Shown: positions 53,832 to 61,421 of the stretch, piece after piece
How the letters are laid out: every line of letters begins with the position of its first letter
Position numbering within the stretch: position 1 is the stretch's first letter
From: Bradyrhizobium lablabi
GTDB lineage: Bacteria > Pseudomonadota > Alphaproteobacteria > Rhizobiales > Xanthobacteraceae
Direction of reading: 5' to 3'
Length of the DNA stretch: 64,000 bases
Assembly: GCF_001440475.1 (NCBI RefSeq)
Contig: NZ_LLYB01000094.1
Coordinates: 46,755 to 110,754 of the forward strand
Position numbers and translations under genes: made by a program
The notes under the pieces: generated by a model
Told to the model about the DNA's origin: nothing
Seen by the model: the letters and a program-made list of their open reading frames with translations, nothing else
Databases searched by the model: none

Positions 53832-55217
53832 CTAGAATGCTCGCTTCTTCTCGCCGAGGTCCCAGAAGATCCCTGCCATGATCGCCAGCGCCTCCTCCGT
53901 CACCGGCAGTAGAATGTGCTCATCCGGCGCGTGCTGCGAGCAGCCGGCATAGGAATGCGGCACCCAGATCGTCGGCAGCCCCAGGCCTTCGGCAAATACG
54001 TCGTTCGGCAGCGAGCCCCCGAAATTCGGCAGGATCGCCGGCGCCTTGCCCGTCGTCTTCAGGATCGAGTTCGCCGTCCAGTTCACCCAGGGGCTGTCGA
54101 CATCAGTGCGCGAGGCGGCGAAGCGCTGTGCGCCGCTGACCTGCACCATCGGAAAGCCATTGGCATGCAGATGCGCGCGCACGGCGTCGACGACTTCTTC
54201 GTATCTGGTGCCGACGACGAAGCGAAGCTGCAGCACGGCGTTGGCGTGCCCGGGAATCGCGTTCGCCGGCTTCTCGATATTCCCCGACGACATCGCCAGA
54301 ACTTCCAGCGTATTCCAGGCGAACAGCCGCTCGGCTGGCGTCAGTCCCTCTTCGCCCCAGTCGGCCGCCAGCGCCGGCTCATCCGCGGTCGGCTCGATCT
54401 TCACGTCCGCTAGCGCCGCGCGAACGGCGTTCGATATCCGCGGCGGCTTCAGCGCATCGAGCTTCATCCGCCCCTTGCCGTCGACGAGGCTCGCGATGGC
54501 ATTGCAAAGGATCGTCGCGGGATTGGCGAGTACGCCGCCCCAATTGCCGGAATGATTGCCACCCTCACGCAGATTGACGTCGAGATGAATGCGGTTGCCG
54601 CCACGGCAGCCGAGGAAAATGGTCGGGCGTTCTATCGACAGCCGCGGCCCGTCAGACGCCAGGAACAGATCGGCCTTCAACTCCTCGCGGTGGGCCTCGC
54701 AGACCTGCCGCAGATCGGGCGAGCCGATCTCCTCGCCGGTCTCGATGATGAATTTGGCGTTGAAGCCAAGCTTGCCGCCGCGGGTCTCGCGCACGGCGCG
54801 GAGTGCCGCGAGATTGATGCTGTGCTGGCCCTTGTTGTCGGCGGTACCGCGGCCATAGACGCGCTCGCCTTTGGTGGTGATTTTCCAGGGATCGAGATTG
54901 TCGCGCCACTCGCCTTCCATGCCATCGACGACATCGCCATGGCCATAGGTGAGCACCGTCGGCAGCGAAGCATCTTCGCGATAGTCCGCCAGCAGATACG
55001 GACCCCTGCCGGAAGGCGATTCGATCAGGCGGGTGGAGAAGTCGAGCGCGGCGAAAGCAGGCTGAAGGTCCTCGACGAGATAGGCGCGCAACGCGTCCTC
55101 GCAGCCGGGATTCTGGCTCTCGGTCTTATATCCAACCCTGCGGCCTAGTTCGGCGAGAAACGCGCCGGAATGGAGATACTCGCGTGCCCGCGCCACCGCG
55201 GCGGCCCTGTCAGCCAT
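53832..55217 (-). CDS. M20-family peptidase/deacylase
   Basis: A 461-residue metallopeptidase, start at MADRAAAVARAREYLH (55217) behind GGAAGAAA. Metal and catalytic residues are visible: TYGHGDVVDGM (His, Asp), GRGTADNKGQ (Asp), ETGEEIGSPD (the paired Glu) and PHSYAGCSQHAPDE (His). It hydrolyses dipeptides or acyl-amino acids in the cytoplasm. It is divergent from the LLM monooxygenase gene; the frame is open upstream but that part is antisense to the neighbour and not protein-like. Confidence 0.9.
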   Translation of the reverse strand: MADRAAAVARAREYLHSGAFLAELGRRVGYKTESQNPGCEDALRAYLVEDLQPAFAALDFSTRLIESPSGRGPYLLADYREDASLPTVLTYGHGDVVDGMEGEWRDNLDPWKITTKGERVYGRGTADNKGQHSINLAALRAVRETRGGKLGFNAKFIIETGEEIGSPDLRQVCEAHREELKADLFLASDGPRLSIERPTIFLGCRGGNRIHLDVNLREGGNHSGNWGGVLANPATILCNAIASLVDGKGRMKLDALKPPRISNAVRAALADVKIEPTADEPALAADWGEEGLTPAERLFAWNTLEVLAMSSGNIEKPANAIPGHANAVLQLRFVVGTRYEEVVDAVRAHLHANGFPMVQVSGAQRFAASRTDVDSPWVNWTANSILKTTGKAPAILPNFGGSLPNDVFAEGLGLPTIWVPHSYAGCSQHAPDEHILLPVTEEALAIMAGIFWDLGEKKRAF

Positions 55218-55406
55218 ATTTTCTTCCTTTGTTCGTTGCCGTGTTTGGCAGCAACCTATCGGGATAAGCCGCTCGCTGGAAGTGGCAGGGCGTGCCGAAT
55301 GGGGTCTTGCCAAACGCAGCGGGGATGCAACAATTTCGGGCAACAGCCCGGCGTTTAAGCGGGCGGATGCGCGAGGGAACTCTTGCGCACATTCGAGGCT
55401 AGCTTC

Positions 55407-56795
55407 ATGACAAAACAAATCCGGCTCAACGCCTTCGCCATGAACTGCGTGGCGCATCAATCGCCGGGGCTCTGGACCCATCCGCGCGACCGCACCCTCG
55501 GCTACAACCGCCTGCCCTACTGGCTCGATCTGGCGAAAACGCTGGAGCGCGGCCGGTTCGACGGACTGTTTCTCGCCGACGTGCTCGGCGTCTACGACGT
55601 GTTCGGCAACAGCCCGGACGCGGCGCTGCGCAACGCCGCGCAGACGCCAGCCAACGAACCCTTGATGCTGATCCCGGCGATGGCGGCGGTGACGCAGAAT
55701 CTCGGCTTCGGCGTCACCAGCAATCTCTCCTTCGAGCCGCCCTACCCGTTTGCGCGGCGCATGTCGACGCTCGATCATCTCACCGAGGGCCGCGTCGGCT
55801 GGAACGTGGTGACCGGCTATCTCGACAGCGCCGCCCGCGGCGCCGGCAAGGACAAGCAAACCGCGCATGACGACCGATACGAGATCGCGGATGAATATAT
55901 GGAGCTGGTCTACAAGCTCTGGGAGGGAAGCTGGGAGGACGGCGCCGTGCTGCGCGACCGCGCGCGCGGCGTTTTTGCGGATCCTTCCAAGGTTCATCGC
56001 ATCCAGCACGAAGGCAACAATTACCGGCTCAACGCCATTCATTTGAGCGAACCGTCGCCACAGCGCACGCCAGTGCTGTATCAGGCCGGTACCTCGCCGC
56101 GTGGCCGGCAATTCGCCGCCCAGCATGCCGAATGCGTGTTCATGTCGGGGCCCTCGGCCAAGATCATCGGTCCTCGGGTGGCCGCGATCCGGGCGCTGGC
56201 GCAGGAGATCGGGCGCAACCCGGCTGAAATCCTGATGTTCTCGATGATGACGATCATTCTCGGCCGCACCGAGGCCGAAGCAAAGGCGAAATACGCCGAC
56301 TACCGCAAACACATCGCGCCCGAGGGGGCGCTCGCGCTGATGTCGGGCTGGATGGGCGTCGATTTCTCGAATTACGACCTCGAGCAGCAGGTGCGCCATG
56401 TCCAAAACGATGCCGGCCGCACCGCGCTTGATAACGTCACGCGCGCCGATCCTGACAGGGTCTGGACCGTGCGCGAGGTCGTAGAGCATGTCGGGATCGG
56501 CGGCGCTGGCCCGGTCGTGGTCGGCACGCCCGAGAAGGTTGCCGACGATATCGAGGCCTGGTTCGAGCAGACCGACGTCGACGGCCTCAACGTCGCCTTC
56601 GCCACCTCGCCCGGCGATTTCGAGGATATCGCCGACATGCTGGTGCCGGAACTGACGCGGCGCGGGCGGTACAAGAGCGAGTATGCCGAGGGGACGTTGC
56701 GGGAGAAGCTGTTCGGCAAGGGCCGTGCGCGGCTGACGGAGCAGCATCCGGCGGCGAGGTATCGTGTTGGGCCGAAGGCAGCGGCTGCGGAATAA
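55407..56795 (+). CDS. LLM-class flavin monooxygenase, NtaA/SnaA type
   Basis: A 462-residue FMNH2-dependent monooxygenase, start at MTKQIRLNAFAMNCV (55407) with GAGG upstream at 55395. Marks are LARTLER-like KTLERGRFDGLFLADVLG, GLFLADVLGVYDVFGNS and GRVGWNVVTGYLDSAARG, and QAGTSPRGRQFAAQHAE for FMN. It resembles SnaA/DszA/NtaA, acting with a partner reductase on a chelator, sulfone or heterocycle. It is a paralogue of the enzyme at 36319-37686 and lies divergent from the M20 peptidase gene. Substrate unknown. Confidence 0.88.
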   Translation: MTKQIRLNAFAMNCVAHQSPGLWTHPRDRTLGYNRLPYWLDLAKTLERGRFDGLFLADVLGVYDVFGNSPDAALRNAAQTPANEPLMLIPAMAAVTQNLGFGVTSNLSFEPPYPFARRMSTLDHLTEGRVGWNVVTGYLDSAARGAGKDKQTAHDDRYEIADEYMELVYKLWEGSWEDGAVLRDRARGVFADPSKVHRIQHEGNNYRLNAIHLSEPSPQRTPVLYQAGTSPRGRQFAAQHAECVFMSGPSAKIIGPRVAAIRALAQEIGRNPAEILMFSMMTIILGRTEAEAKAKYADYRKHIAPEGALALMSGWMGVDFSNYDLEQQVRHVQNDAGRTALDNVTRADPDRVWTVREVVEHVGIGGAGPVVVGTPEKVADDIEAWFEQTDVDGLNVAFATSPGDFEDIADMLVPELTRRGRYKSEYAEGTLREKLFGKGRARLTEQHPAARYRVGPKAAAAE

Positions 56796-56798
56796 CTT

Positions 56799-56891
56799 GT
56801 AGGGTGCGCAAAGGCGCACTTAGCGCCGTGCCCACCATCTATCCGCATCGCGCTTGCGAATGGTGGGCACGCTTCGCTTTGCCCACCCTAC
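56799..56891. repeat. Palindromic element, family D
   Basis: A long hairpin with outer arms at 56799-56813 and 56877-56891 (GTAGGGTG...CACCCTAC, one mismatch) and inner perfect arms GTGCCCACCAT/ATGGTGGGCAC (56828-56838, 56860-56870). It follows the LLM gene. This GTAGGGTGGGCAAAG family is a typical Bradyrhizobium-type extragenic palindrome; no gene inside. Confidence 0.8.
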
Positions 56892-56903
56892 GATTCCTCC
56901 ACG

Positions 56904-57024
56904 CGTCATTGCGAGGAGCCAACGGGTCCGGTCTTCGGCCGGCCCGATGACAGGCTCCGCGACGAAGCAATCCATGCTTCCGTTATGCCGCAAGATGGAT
57001 TGCTTCGCTTCGCCCGCAATGACG
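56904..57024. repeat. Palindromic element, family A (copy 3)
   Basis: Inverted arms beginning CGTCATTGCGAGGAGCC and ending CGCAATGACG, with the GAAGCAATCCAT core, flank an insert holding CGGGTCCGGTCTTCGGCCG. It lies immediately downstream of element D, between the LLM gene and the TPP-enzyme gene, so two families sit in tandem here. Confidence 0.75.
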
Positions 57025-57031
57025 GGGGTAA

Positions 57032-58696
57032 TCAATTCACCGAATTGCTCACGACCACTTCGATCAGCTTCGCACCCGGGCGGCTGAAGGCCGACGACAA
57101 CACCGACTTCAACTCGCCGGGATCGGTCACCTTCGTCGCCTCAAGCCCCAGCGATCTGGCAACGCCGGTAAAATCTACCGGCGGATCCACAAAATCCATG
57201 CCGACGTAATGATCGTCGCCATGGAAGGCGAGCAGCCGCTGCTTGATGATGCGGTAGCCGCCATTGTTCACGATCACGAATGTCAGCGGCAGCTTGTGGT
57301 TCGCCGCGGTCCACAGCGATTGGATCGAATACATCGAGCTGCCATCGCCGGAGTAACAGACGACCGGCCGCTGCGGATTGGCGAGACTGACGCCGACGGA
57401 CGCCGGCAATCCCCAGCCGATGCCGCCCGAGGCCAGCGCGTGATAGCCATAGCGATCGCGATGCGGACGCAGCGCGATCATCTGCCGCGACGACGTCAGT
57501 CCCTCGTCGACCAGGATCGCGTTATCAGGCATCGCCTCGACCACCTGCAGCGCCAGCCAGTCCGGATCGATCGGCGAGGTCTTGGCATGCTTCGAAATTT
57601 GTTCGATCAGCGGCTTGCGCCGGGCTGTCCAGTTCTTCGACGCCAACGTGTCCAATCCACGGCGTGCACGCGCCTGCAGCCCGCTGCCGCCGGCGGTCTT
57701 CAGTGCCGGCACCAGCGCCCGTAAAGTCTCCTTCACGTCGGCCTTCAGCGCGATGTCCACGCCGTAATTCCTGGCGAGGTCGTGATCGACCAGTCCAACC
57801 TGAACGATCGATAACCCGTCCGGCAACGGATCGGTCTCGCTGTAGACCGACATCCGTAAGGGATCGCCGCCGAGCGCGATGAGGAGATCGTAGGGCGCGA
57901 GCGTCTCGCGGGCGATTTTCTGGATGCGCGCGATCGCGCCCATGAAGCACGGGCTTTCGGAGAGGAAATGCGCGCCATAGGGCGTCGACGACTGATACGC
58001 CGGACAGCCCAGCGTTTCCGCCAGTTCAGCGGCCTCGCGCAATGCATCGCTCTTGACGATCTCGTCGCCGACGATGATCACCGGCCGCTCGGCTCTCAGG
58101 ATGCGCGCCGTCAGTGCCTGCAGCGCCTCTTCCGACGGCTTGACGCTTGTATCGACGCGGGTCGAGCGGCCGAGTTCGATGCCGGCTTCGGAATTGAGGA
58201 TATCGCCCGGCAGCGAGATGAAGACCGGTCCCGTCGGCGGCGTGGTCGCGATCTTGGCGGCGCGGCGCACGATCCGCGGCAGATCCTCCAGCCGCGTGAC
58301 TTCCACCGCCCATTTCACCAAAGGCTGCGCCATCTGCACCAGCGGGCCATAGAGCACCGGCTCGGTCAGGCCGTGGCCCTGCTCCTGCTGGCCGGCGGTG
58401 AGGATCAGGGGCGTGCCGGTGAAACTGGCGTTGTAGAGCGAGCCCATCGCATTGCCGAGGCCGGGCGCGACATGGACGTTGCAGGCAACGAGCTTGCCCG
58501 ACGCGCGGCTGAAACCGTCGGCCATGGCGACGACCAGGCTTTCCTGCATCGCCATCACATAGGTGAGGTCGGGGTGGTCCTTCAGCGCGTGCATGATCGG
58601 CAATTCGGTGGTGCCGGGATTGCCGAACAGATGCGTGACGCCCTCGTCCTTCAACAGCGCAAGGAATGCGGAGCGGCCGGTGATCTTGTTCTTCAT
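57032..58696 (-). CDS. Benzoylformate decarboxylase-like TPP enzyme
   Basis: A 554-residue ThDP-dependent enzyme, start at 58696 behind GGAGGAAAA. It has the N-terminal GNPGTTELP and catalytic Glu52 in AMQESLVVAMADG, then CNVHVAPGLGNAMG with His75, the position used by His70 in benzoylformate decarboxylase. The ThDP motif is GDGSSMYSIQSLWTAANHKL, followed by FVIVNN, a close match to that enzyme. It decarboxylates a 2-oxoacid, possibly an aryl-glyoxylate, to an aldehyde. Other acetolactate-synthase-like activities are possible. The next 263 bases hold no gene. Confidence 0.83.
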   Translation of the reverse strand: MKNKITGRSAFLALLKDEGVTHLFGNPGTTELPIMHALKDHPDLTYVMAMQESLVVAMADGFSRASGKLVACNVHVAPGLGNAMGSLYNASFTGTPLILTAGQQEQGHGLTEPVLYGPLVQMAQPLVKWAVEVTRLEDLPRIVRRAAKIATTPPTGPVFISLPGDILNSEAGIELGRSTRVDTSVKPSEEALQALTARILRAERPVIIVGDEIVKSDALREAAELAETLGCPAYQSSTPYGAHFLSESPCFMGAIARIQKIARETLAPYDLLIALGGDPLRMSVYSETDPLPDGLSIVQVGLVDHDLARNYGVDIALKADVKETLRALVPALKTAGGSGLQARARRGLDTLASKNWTARRKPLIEQISKHAKTSPIDPDWLALQVVEAMPDNAILVDEGLTSSRQMIALRPHRDRYGYHALASGGIGWGLPASVGVSLANPQRPVVCYSGDGSSMYSIQSLWTAANHKLPLTFVIVNNGGYRIIKQRLLAFHGDDHYVGMDFVDPPVDFTGVARSLGLEATKVTDPGELKSVLSSAFSRPGAKLIEVVVSNSVN

Positions 58697-58959
58697 TTTT
58701 CCTCCCGCCCGCCGCTTCGTCGACGTGCGAGGCAAAGGCAGATGATCAAACTTGAGGGTTGTGTGCAATGGAGCGAGGTCATGGCTGCCCTGCGCGGACA
58801 CTTCGCATCCCGGCGCGGTGAACCGGGGGCCCCGGACACAAAATCGCGAAAACAACCCCATGCAAAGTAGAATGGGCCGCGGCTCGCAGCCCTCAGGCCG
58901 CTTGCGCCGGGGGCACGAGATGGTCAGGTCGTCACGGCCCAACCTGATCTCATGCCGCC

Positions 58960-59472
58960 CTAGACCATCCCTTCACGGTCGGCCCGCTTCTTCTTTTTCG
59001 AGCGCTGCCAGACCACGCCGGGATATCCCTTCAGCGGCACCAGCGGCTCGCCGGTGTAGGCCCATTCCTGCAGCTCCTCGATGGCGATGTGATAGAGCGG
59101 CTGACGGCCGGTGCGGCCCGAGAATAGCGCGCGGGGAATATTGACCATATGGGGCGAGCGCGGGCGTTCATAGGCCACCGGCGTGCCGCAGTTGGAGCAA
59201 AAGCTTCGTACGGTCTTGGTGGCCTCGTCTTCGTACCGTGCAAGGCTGGTCTTGCCCCTGGTGATCCGAAAACGCTTGCGCCAGCTCCCGACATAGGTCG
59301 CATATGCCGCACCATGCGCTCGGCGGCTCGACGGCGAATGATCGTGCCAGGCCCAGCGCGCCGGCACGTCGATCTCGAAGGCGACCTTGCCGCACAGGCA
59401 TTGACCGGCGGCGGGTTTGCCGAGCGCGACAGCCTTGGTTTTCTTTTTCTCTAATTCCTCTTCCGGAAACAT
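58960..59472 (-). CDS. GFA/CENP-V-type zinc protein, variant
   Basis: A 170-residue protein of the GFA (glutathione-dependent formaldehyde-activating) family, start at MFPEEELEKK (59472), since the upstream frame runs into a palindromic element. The zinc cysteines of the first site, Cys25 and Cys27 (CLCGKVAFEI), and of the last, Cys92 and Cys95 (FCSNCGTPVA), are present. The middle CxCxxC cluster is missing and reads HDHSPSS (43-49). The C-terminus is Lys-rich (SKKKKRADREG). Whether it binds two zincs and has the usual function is doubtful. Confidence 0.75.
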   Translation of the reverse strand: MFPEEELEKKKTKAVALGKPAAGQCLCGKVAFEIDVPARWAWHDHSPSSRRAHGAAYATYVGSWRKRFRITRGKTSLARYEDEATKTVRSFCSNCGTPVAYERPRSPHMVNIPRALFSGRTGRQPLYHIAIEELQEWAYTGEPLVPLKGYPGVVWQRSKKKKRADREGMV

Positions 59473-59483
59473 GGCGAGCCCTT

Positions 59484-59561
59484 GTAGCCCGGATGAGCGA
59501 AGCGACATCCGGGAACGCTGCTGATACCGGCCCCGGATATCGCTTCGCTCATCCGGGCTAC
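59484..59561. repeat. Palindromic element, family E
   Basis: A near-perfect inverted repeat of 30 bases per arm (59484-59513 and 59532-59561, one mismatch) with an 18-base loop, between the GFA-type gene and the Old Yellow Enzyme gene on the same strand. Core GTAGCCCGGATGAGCG. It may terminate the oxidoreductase transcript or stabilise it. The longer start of the GFA gene would fall in it and is therefore rejected. Confidence 0.8.
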
Positions 59562-59568
59562 GATCTGG

Positions 59569-60693
59569 TCACGCCTGCTCCAGCTCGTCGTGCTCCGGAT
59601 AATCCGTATAGCCTGCCACGTCGCCGCCGTAGAAGGTGGCGCGGTTGTAGGGCGTCAGCGGGAAGCCGCGCTGCAAACGCCGCGGCAGGTCCGGATTCGA
59701 AATGAAGATGCGGCCGAAGGCGACGGCATCGGCATGGCCGTCCCGGATCGCCGCATCGGCGGTCTCGCCGGTGAAGCCGCCGGCGGTGATCAGCACGCCC
59801 TTCCAGATCGGGCGGAACAGCACCATCGCGGACGGCACGTTCTGGTGGTTGACCTCGGCGCGGCCGGCGCCGGAGGAGCGCGGCTCGATGAAATGCAGAT
59901 AGGCCAGCCCAAGCGGATTGAGCTGCTCGACAGCATAGGTGTAGAGCGACATCGGGTCCGGTTCACCGCTGCCATTGGCGACGCCATAGGGCGACAGCCG
60001 CAAGCCGACGCGGTCGGCGCCCCAGACCTCGACCACTGCCTGCGTCACCTCCATCAGGAAACGCACGCGGTTCGGTATAGAGCCGCCATACTGATCGGTG
60101 CGCAGGTTGGTGTGCGACTGCAGAAACTGCTCGATCAGATAGCCATTGGCGCCGTGCACCTCGACGCCGTCGAAGCCGGCAGCAAGCGCGTTCTTCGCGG
60201 CCTGGCGATAGGCATCGATGATGACTGGTATTTCCGATGTCTCGAGCGCGCGCGGCGTCTCGTAGAGCACCGCCTTGCCATCGGCCGTGCCGGTCTTGAG
60301 ATCGGCGATCGGCACCGCCGATGGCGCCACCGGCAGCACGCCGCCCGGCTGGAACGAGGAATGCGAGACCCGTCCGACATGCCAGAGCTGCAGGAAAATA
60401 ATTCCGCCCTTGGCATGAACCGCATCGACCACCTCGCGCCAGCCTTCGATCTGCGCTTCCGTATAGATGCCGGGCACGCCGGGGCTGCCGAATCCCGTCG
60501 CCATCACGGGCGAGGCTTCGGCGATCAGCAATCCGCCCGGCGTCGCGCGCTGCGCGTAATACTCCGCATTCAACGGCCGCGGCGCCAGCGAGGGCTTGGT
60601 CGCCCGCATCCGCGTCAGCGGCGCCAATGCGAGACGATGCCGGAGCTGATAGGGACCGACCTTGAGCGGCGAAAACAGCGATGGATATTTCAT
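59569..60693 (-). CDS. Old Yellow Enzyme / NemA-type alkene reductase
   Basis: A 374-residue FMN-dependent oxidoreductase. Marks are LAPLTRMRATKPSLAP near the N-terminus, IFLQLWHVGRVSH, the active-site HGANGYLIEQFLQSHTN with the His/Asn pair, DQYGGSIPNRVRF and the FMN-phosphate part at the C-terminus (VAFGRIFISNPDL). It reduces alkenes of enals, enones, nitro-olefins or nitrate esters with NADPH. It is divergent from the ModE-like gene at 60800. Substrate unknown. Confidence 0.92.
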   Translation of the reverse strand: MKYPSLFSPLKVGPYQLRHRLALAPLTRMRATKPSLAPRPLNAEYYAQRATPGGLLIAEASPVMATGFGSPGVPGIYTEAQIEGWREVVDAVHAKGGIIFLQLWHVGRVSHSSFQPGGVLPVAPSAVPIADLKTGTADGKAVLYETPRALETSEIPVIIDAYRQAAKNALAAGFDGVEVHGANGYLIEQFLQSHTNLRTDQYGGSIPNRVRFLMEVTQAVVEVWGADRVGLRLSPYGVANGSGEPDPMSLYTYAVEQLNPLGLAYLHFIEPRSSGAGRAEVNHQNVPSAMVLFRPIWKGVLITAGGFTGETADAAIRDGHADAVAFGRIFISNPDLPRRLQRGFPLTPYNRATFYGGDVAGYTDYPEHDELEQA

Positions 60694-60799
60694 GTCTTAC
60701 CCAGAACCCCGTGTTGATACGGATATGTAACCGCTTCAGCTTGTTCGTAAAAGGCTCCGGTGGCAATCTTGCCACGCGCTGCAAGAGAGCAGGTCGCCC

Positions 60800-61183
60800 A
60801 TGCCGAAAACGAACGCCAGATCGCTGCCTTCGCTGAGCGTCCGGATCGATCTGGCCGACGAGGCACGCATCGGACCCGGCAAGATTCAGTTGCTGGAGAG
60901 TATCGGCGCCTGCGGCTCGATCTCGGCCGCTGGCCGCGCGATGGACATGTCCTACAAGCGCGCCTGGGATCTGGTCGACGAAATCAACCGCATCTGCCGG
61001 CAGGCCGCAGTCGAGCGCCAAACCGGCGGCAAGAACGGCGGCGGCGCGGTACTGACGCCGTTCGGCACGTCGTTGATTGCGCGCTATCGCAAGATCGAAC
61101 GCAATGCGGCCAGCGCCGCGCGCAAGGAGCTCGAGGCGCTGAGCAAGGAGATCGGGCGGCCGAAGAAGGCCGCCAGCCGGTAA
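60800..61183 (+). CDS. ModE-type winged-helix protein lacking the molybdate domain
   Basis: A 127-residue protein matching the N-terminal DNA-binding domain of ModE: GPGKIQLLESIGACGSISAA, then GRAMDMSYKRAWDLVDEINR and the basic QTGGKNGGGAVLTPFG. The TOBE/molybdopterin-binding C-domains are absent, so it cannot sense molybdate alone. No mod transporter genes are adjacent. It is divergent from the Old Yellow Enzyme gene and may regulate it or act elsewhere. Such stand-alone domains are known in several bacteria. Confidence 0.82.
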   Translation: MPKTNARSLPSLSVRIDLADEARIGPGKIQLLESIGACGSISAAGRAMDMSYKRAWDLVDEINRICRQAAVERQTGGKNGGGAVLTPFGTSLIARYRKIERNAASAARKELEALSKEIGRPKKAASR

Positions 61184-61224
61184 AAGAGAAAGTGATGGCT
61201 CGAAGCCGCCGCAGACTCTCTTCA

Positions 61225-61400
61225 CCTCTCCCGCTTGCGGGGGAGGTCGGATCGCATCGGATGATGCGATCCGGGTGGGGGCTCTCTCCACCTTATGACT
61301 CGTGGAGAGAGCCCCCACCCACAGCCGATGCTCCGCATCGGCGTTCTACTAAAGAACGGCGGCCATGGGCCGCCTATGCCTCCCCCGCAAGCGGGAGAGG
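61225..61400. repeat. Clover-like composite palindrome, family B
   Basis: The most structured non-coding element in the window: outer 22-base arms (61225-61246, 61379-61400) enclose hairpins at 61249-61272 (GGATCGCATC), 61273-61320 (perfect 19-base stem), 61324-61342 (GCCGATGC) and 61358-61374 (GGCGGCC). All five pair perfectly. It lies between the ModE-like gene and the convergent aldehyde dehydrogenase gene. No coding potential; it resembles a non-autonomous mobile repeat or structured RNA. Confidence 0.85.
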
Positions 61401-61421
61401 GTGCGCAGTCCCTACGCGGCG

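Noticed and set aside
55218..56819. Upstream extension of the M20 peptidase frame (995 residues in total)
   Set aside because: The extension is antisense to the LLM monooxygenase gene and not protein-like; the peptidase has a proper start and ribosome site at 55217.
59963..61318. 451-residue open frame on the minus strand
   Set aside because: It overlaps the Old Yellow Enzyme gene in another frame and the ModE-like gene on the other strand, and has no family match.
5470..61400. Possible CRISPR arrays in the palindromic stretches
   Set aside because: The repeats are single inverted units of different families, without regular spacing or unique spacers, and no cas gene was seen.
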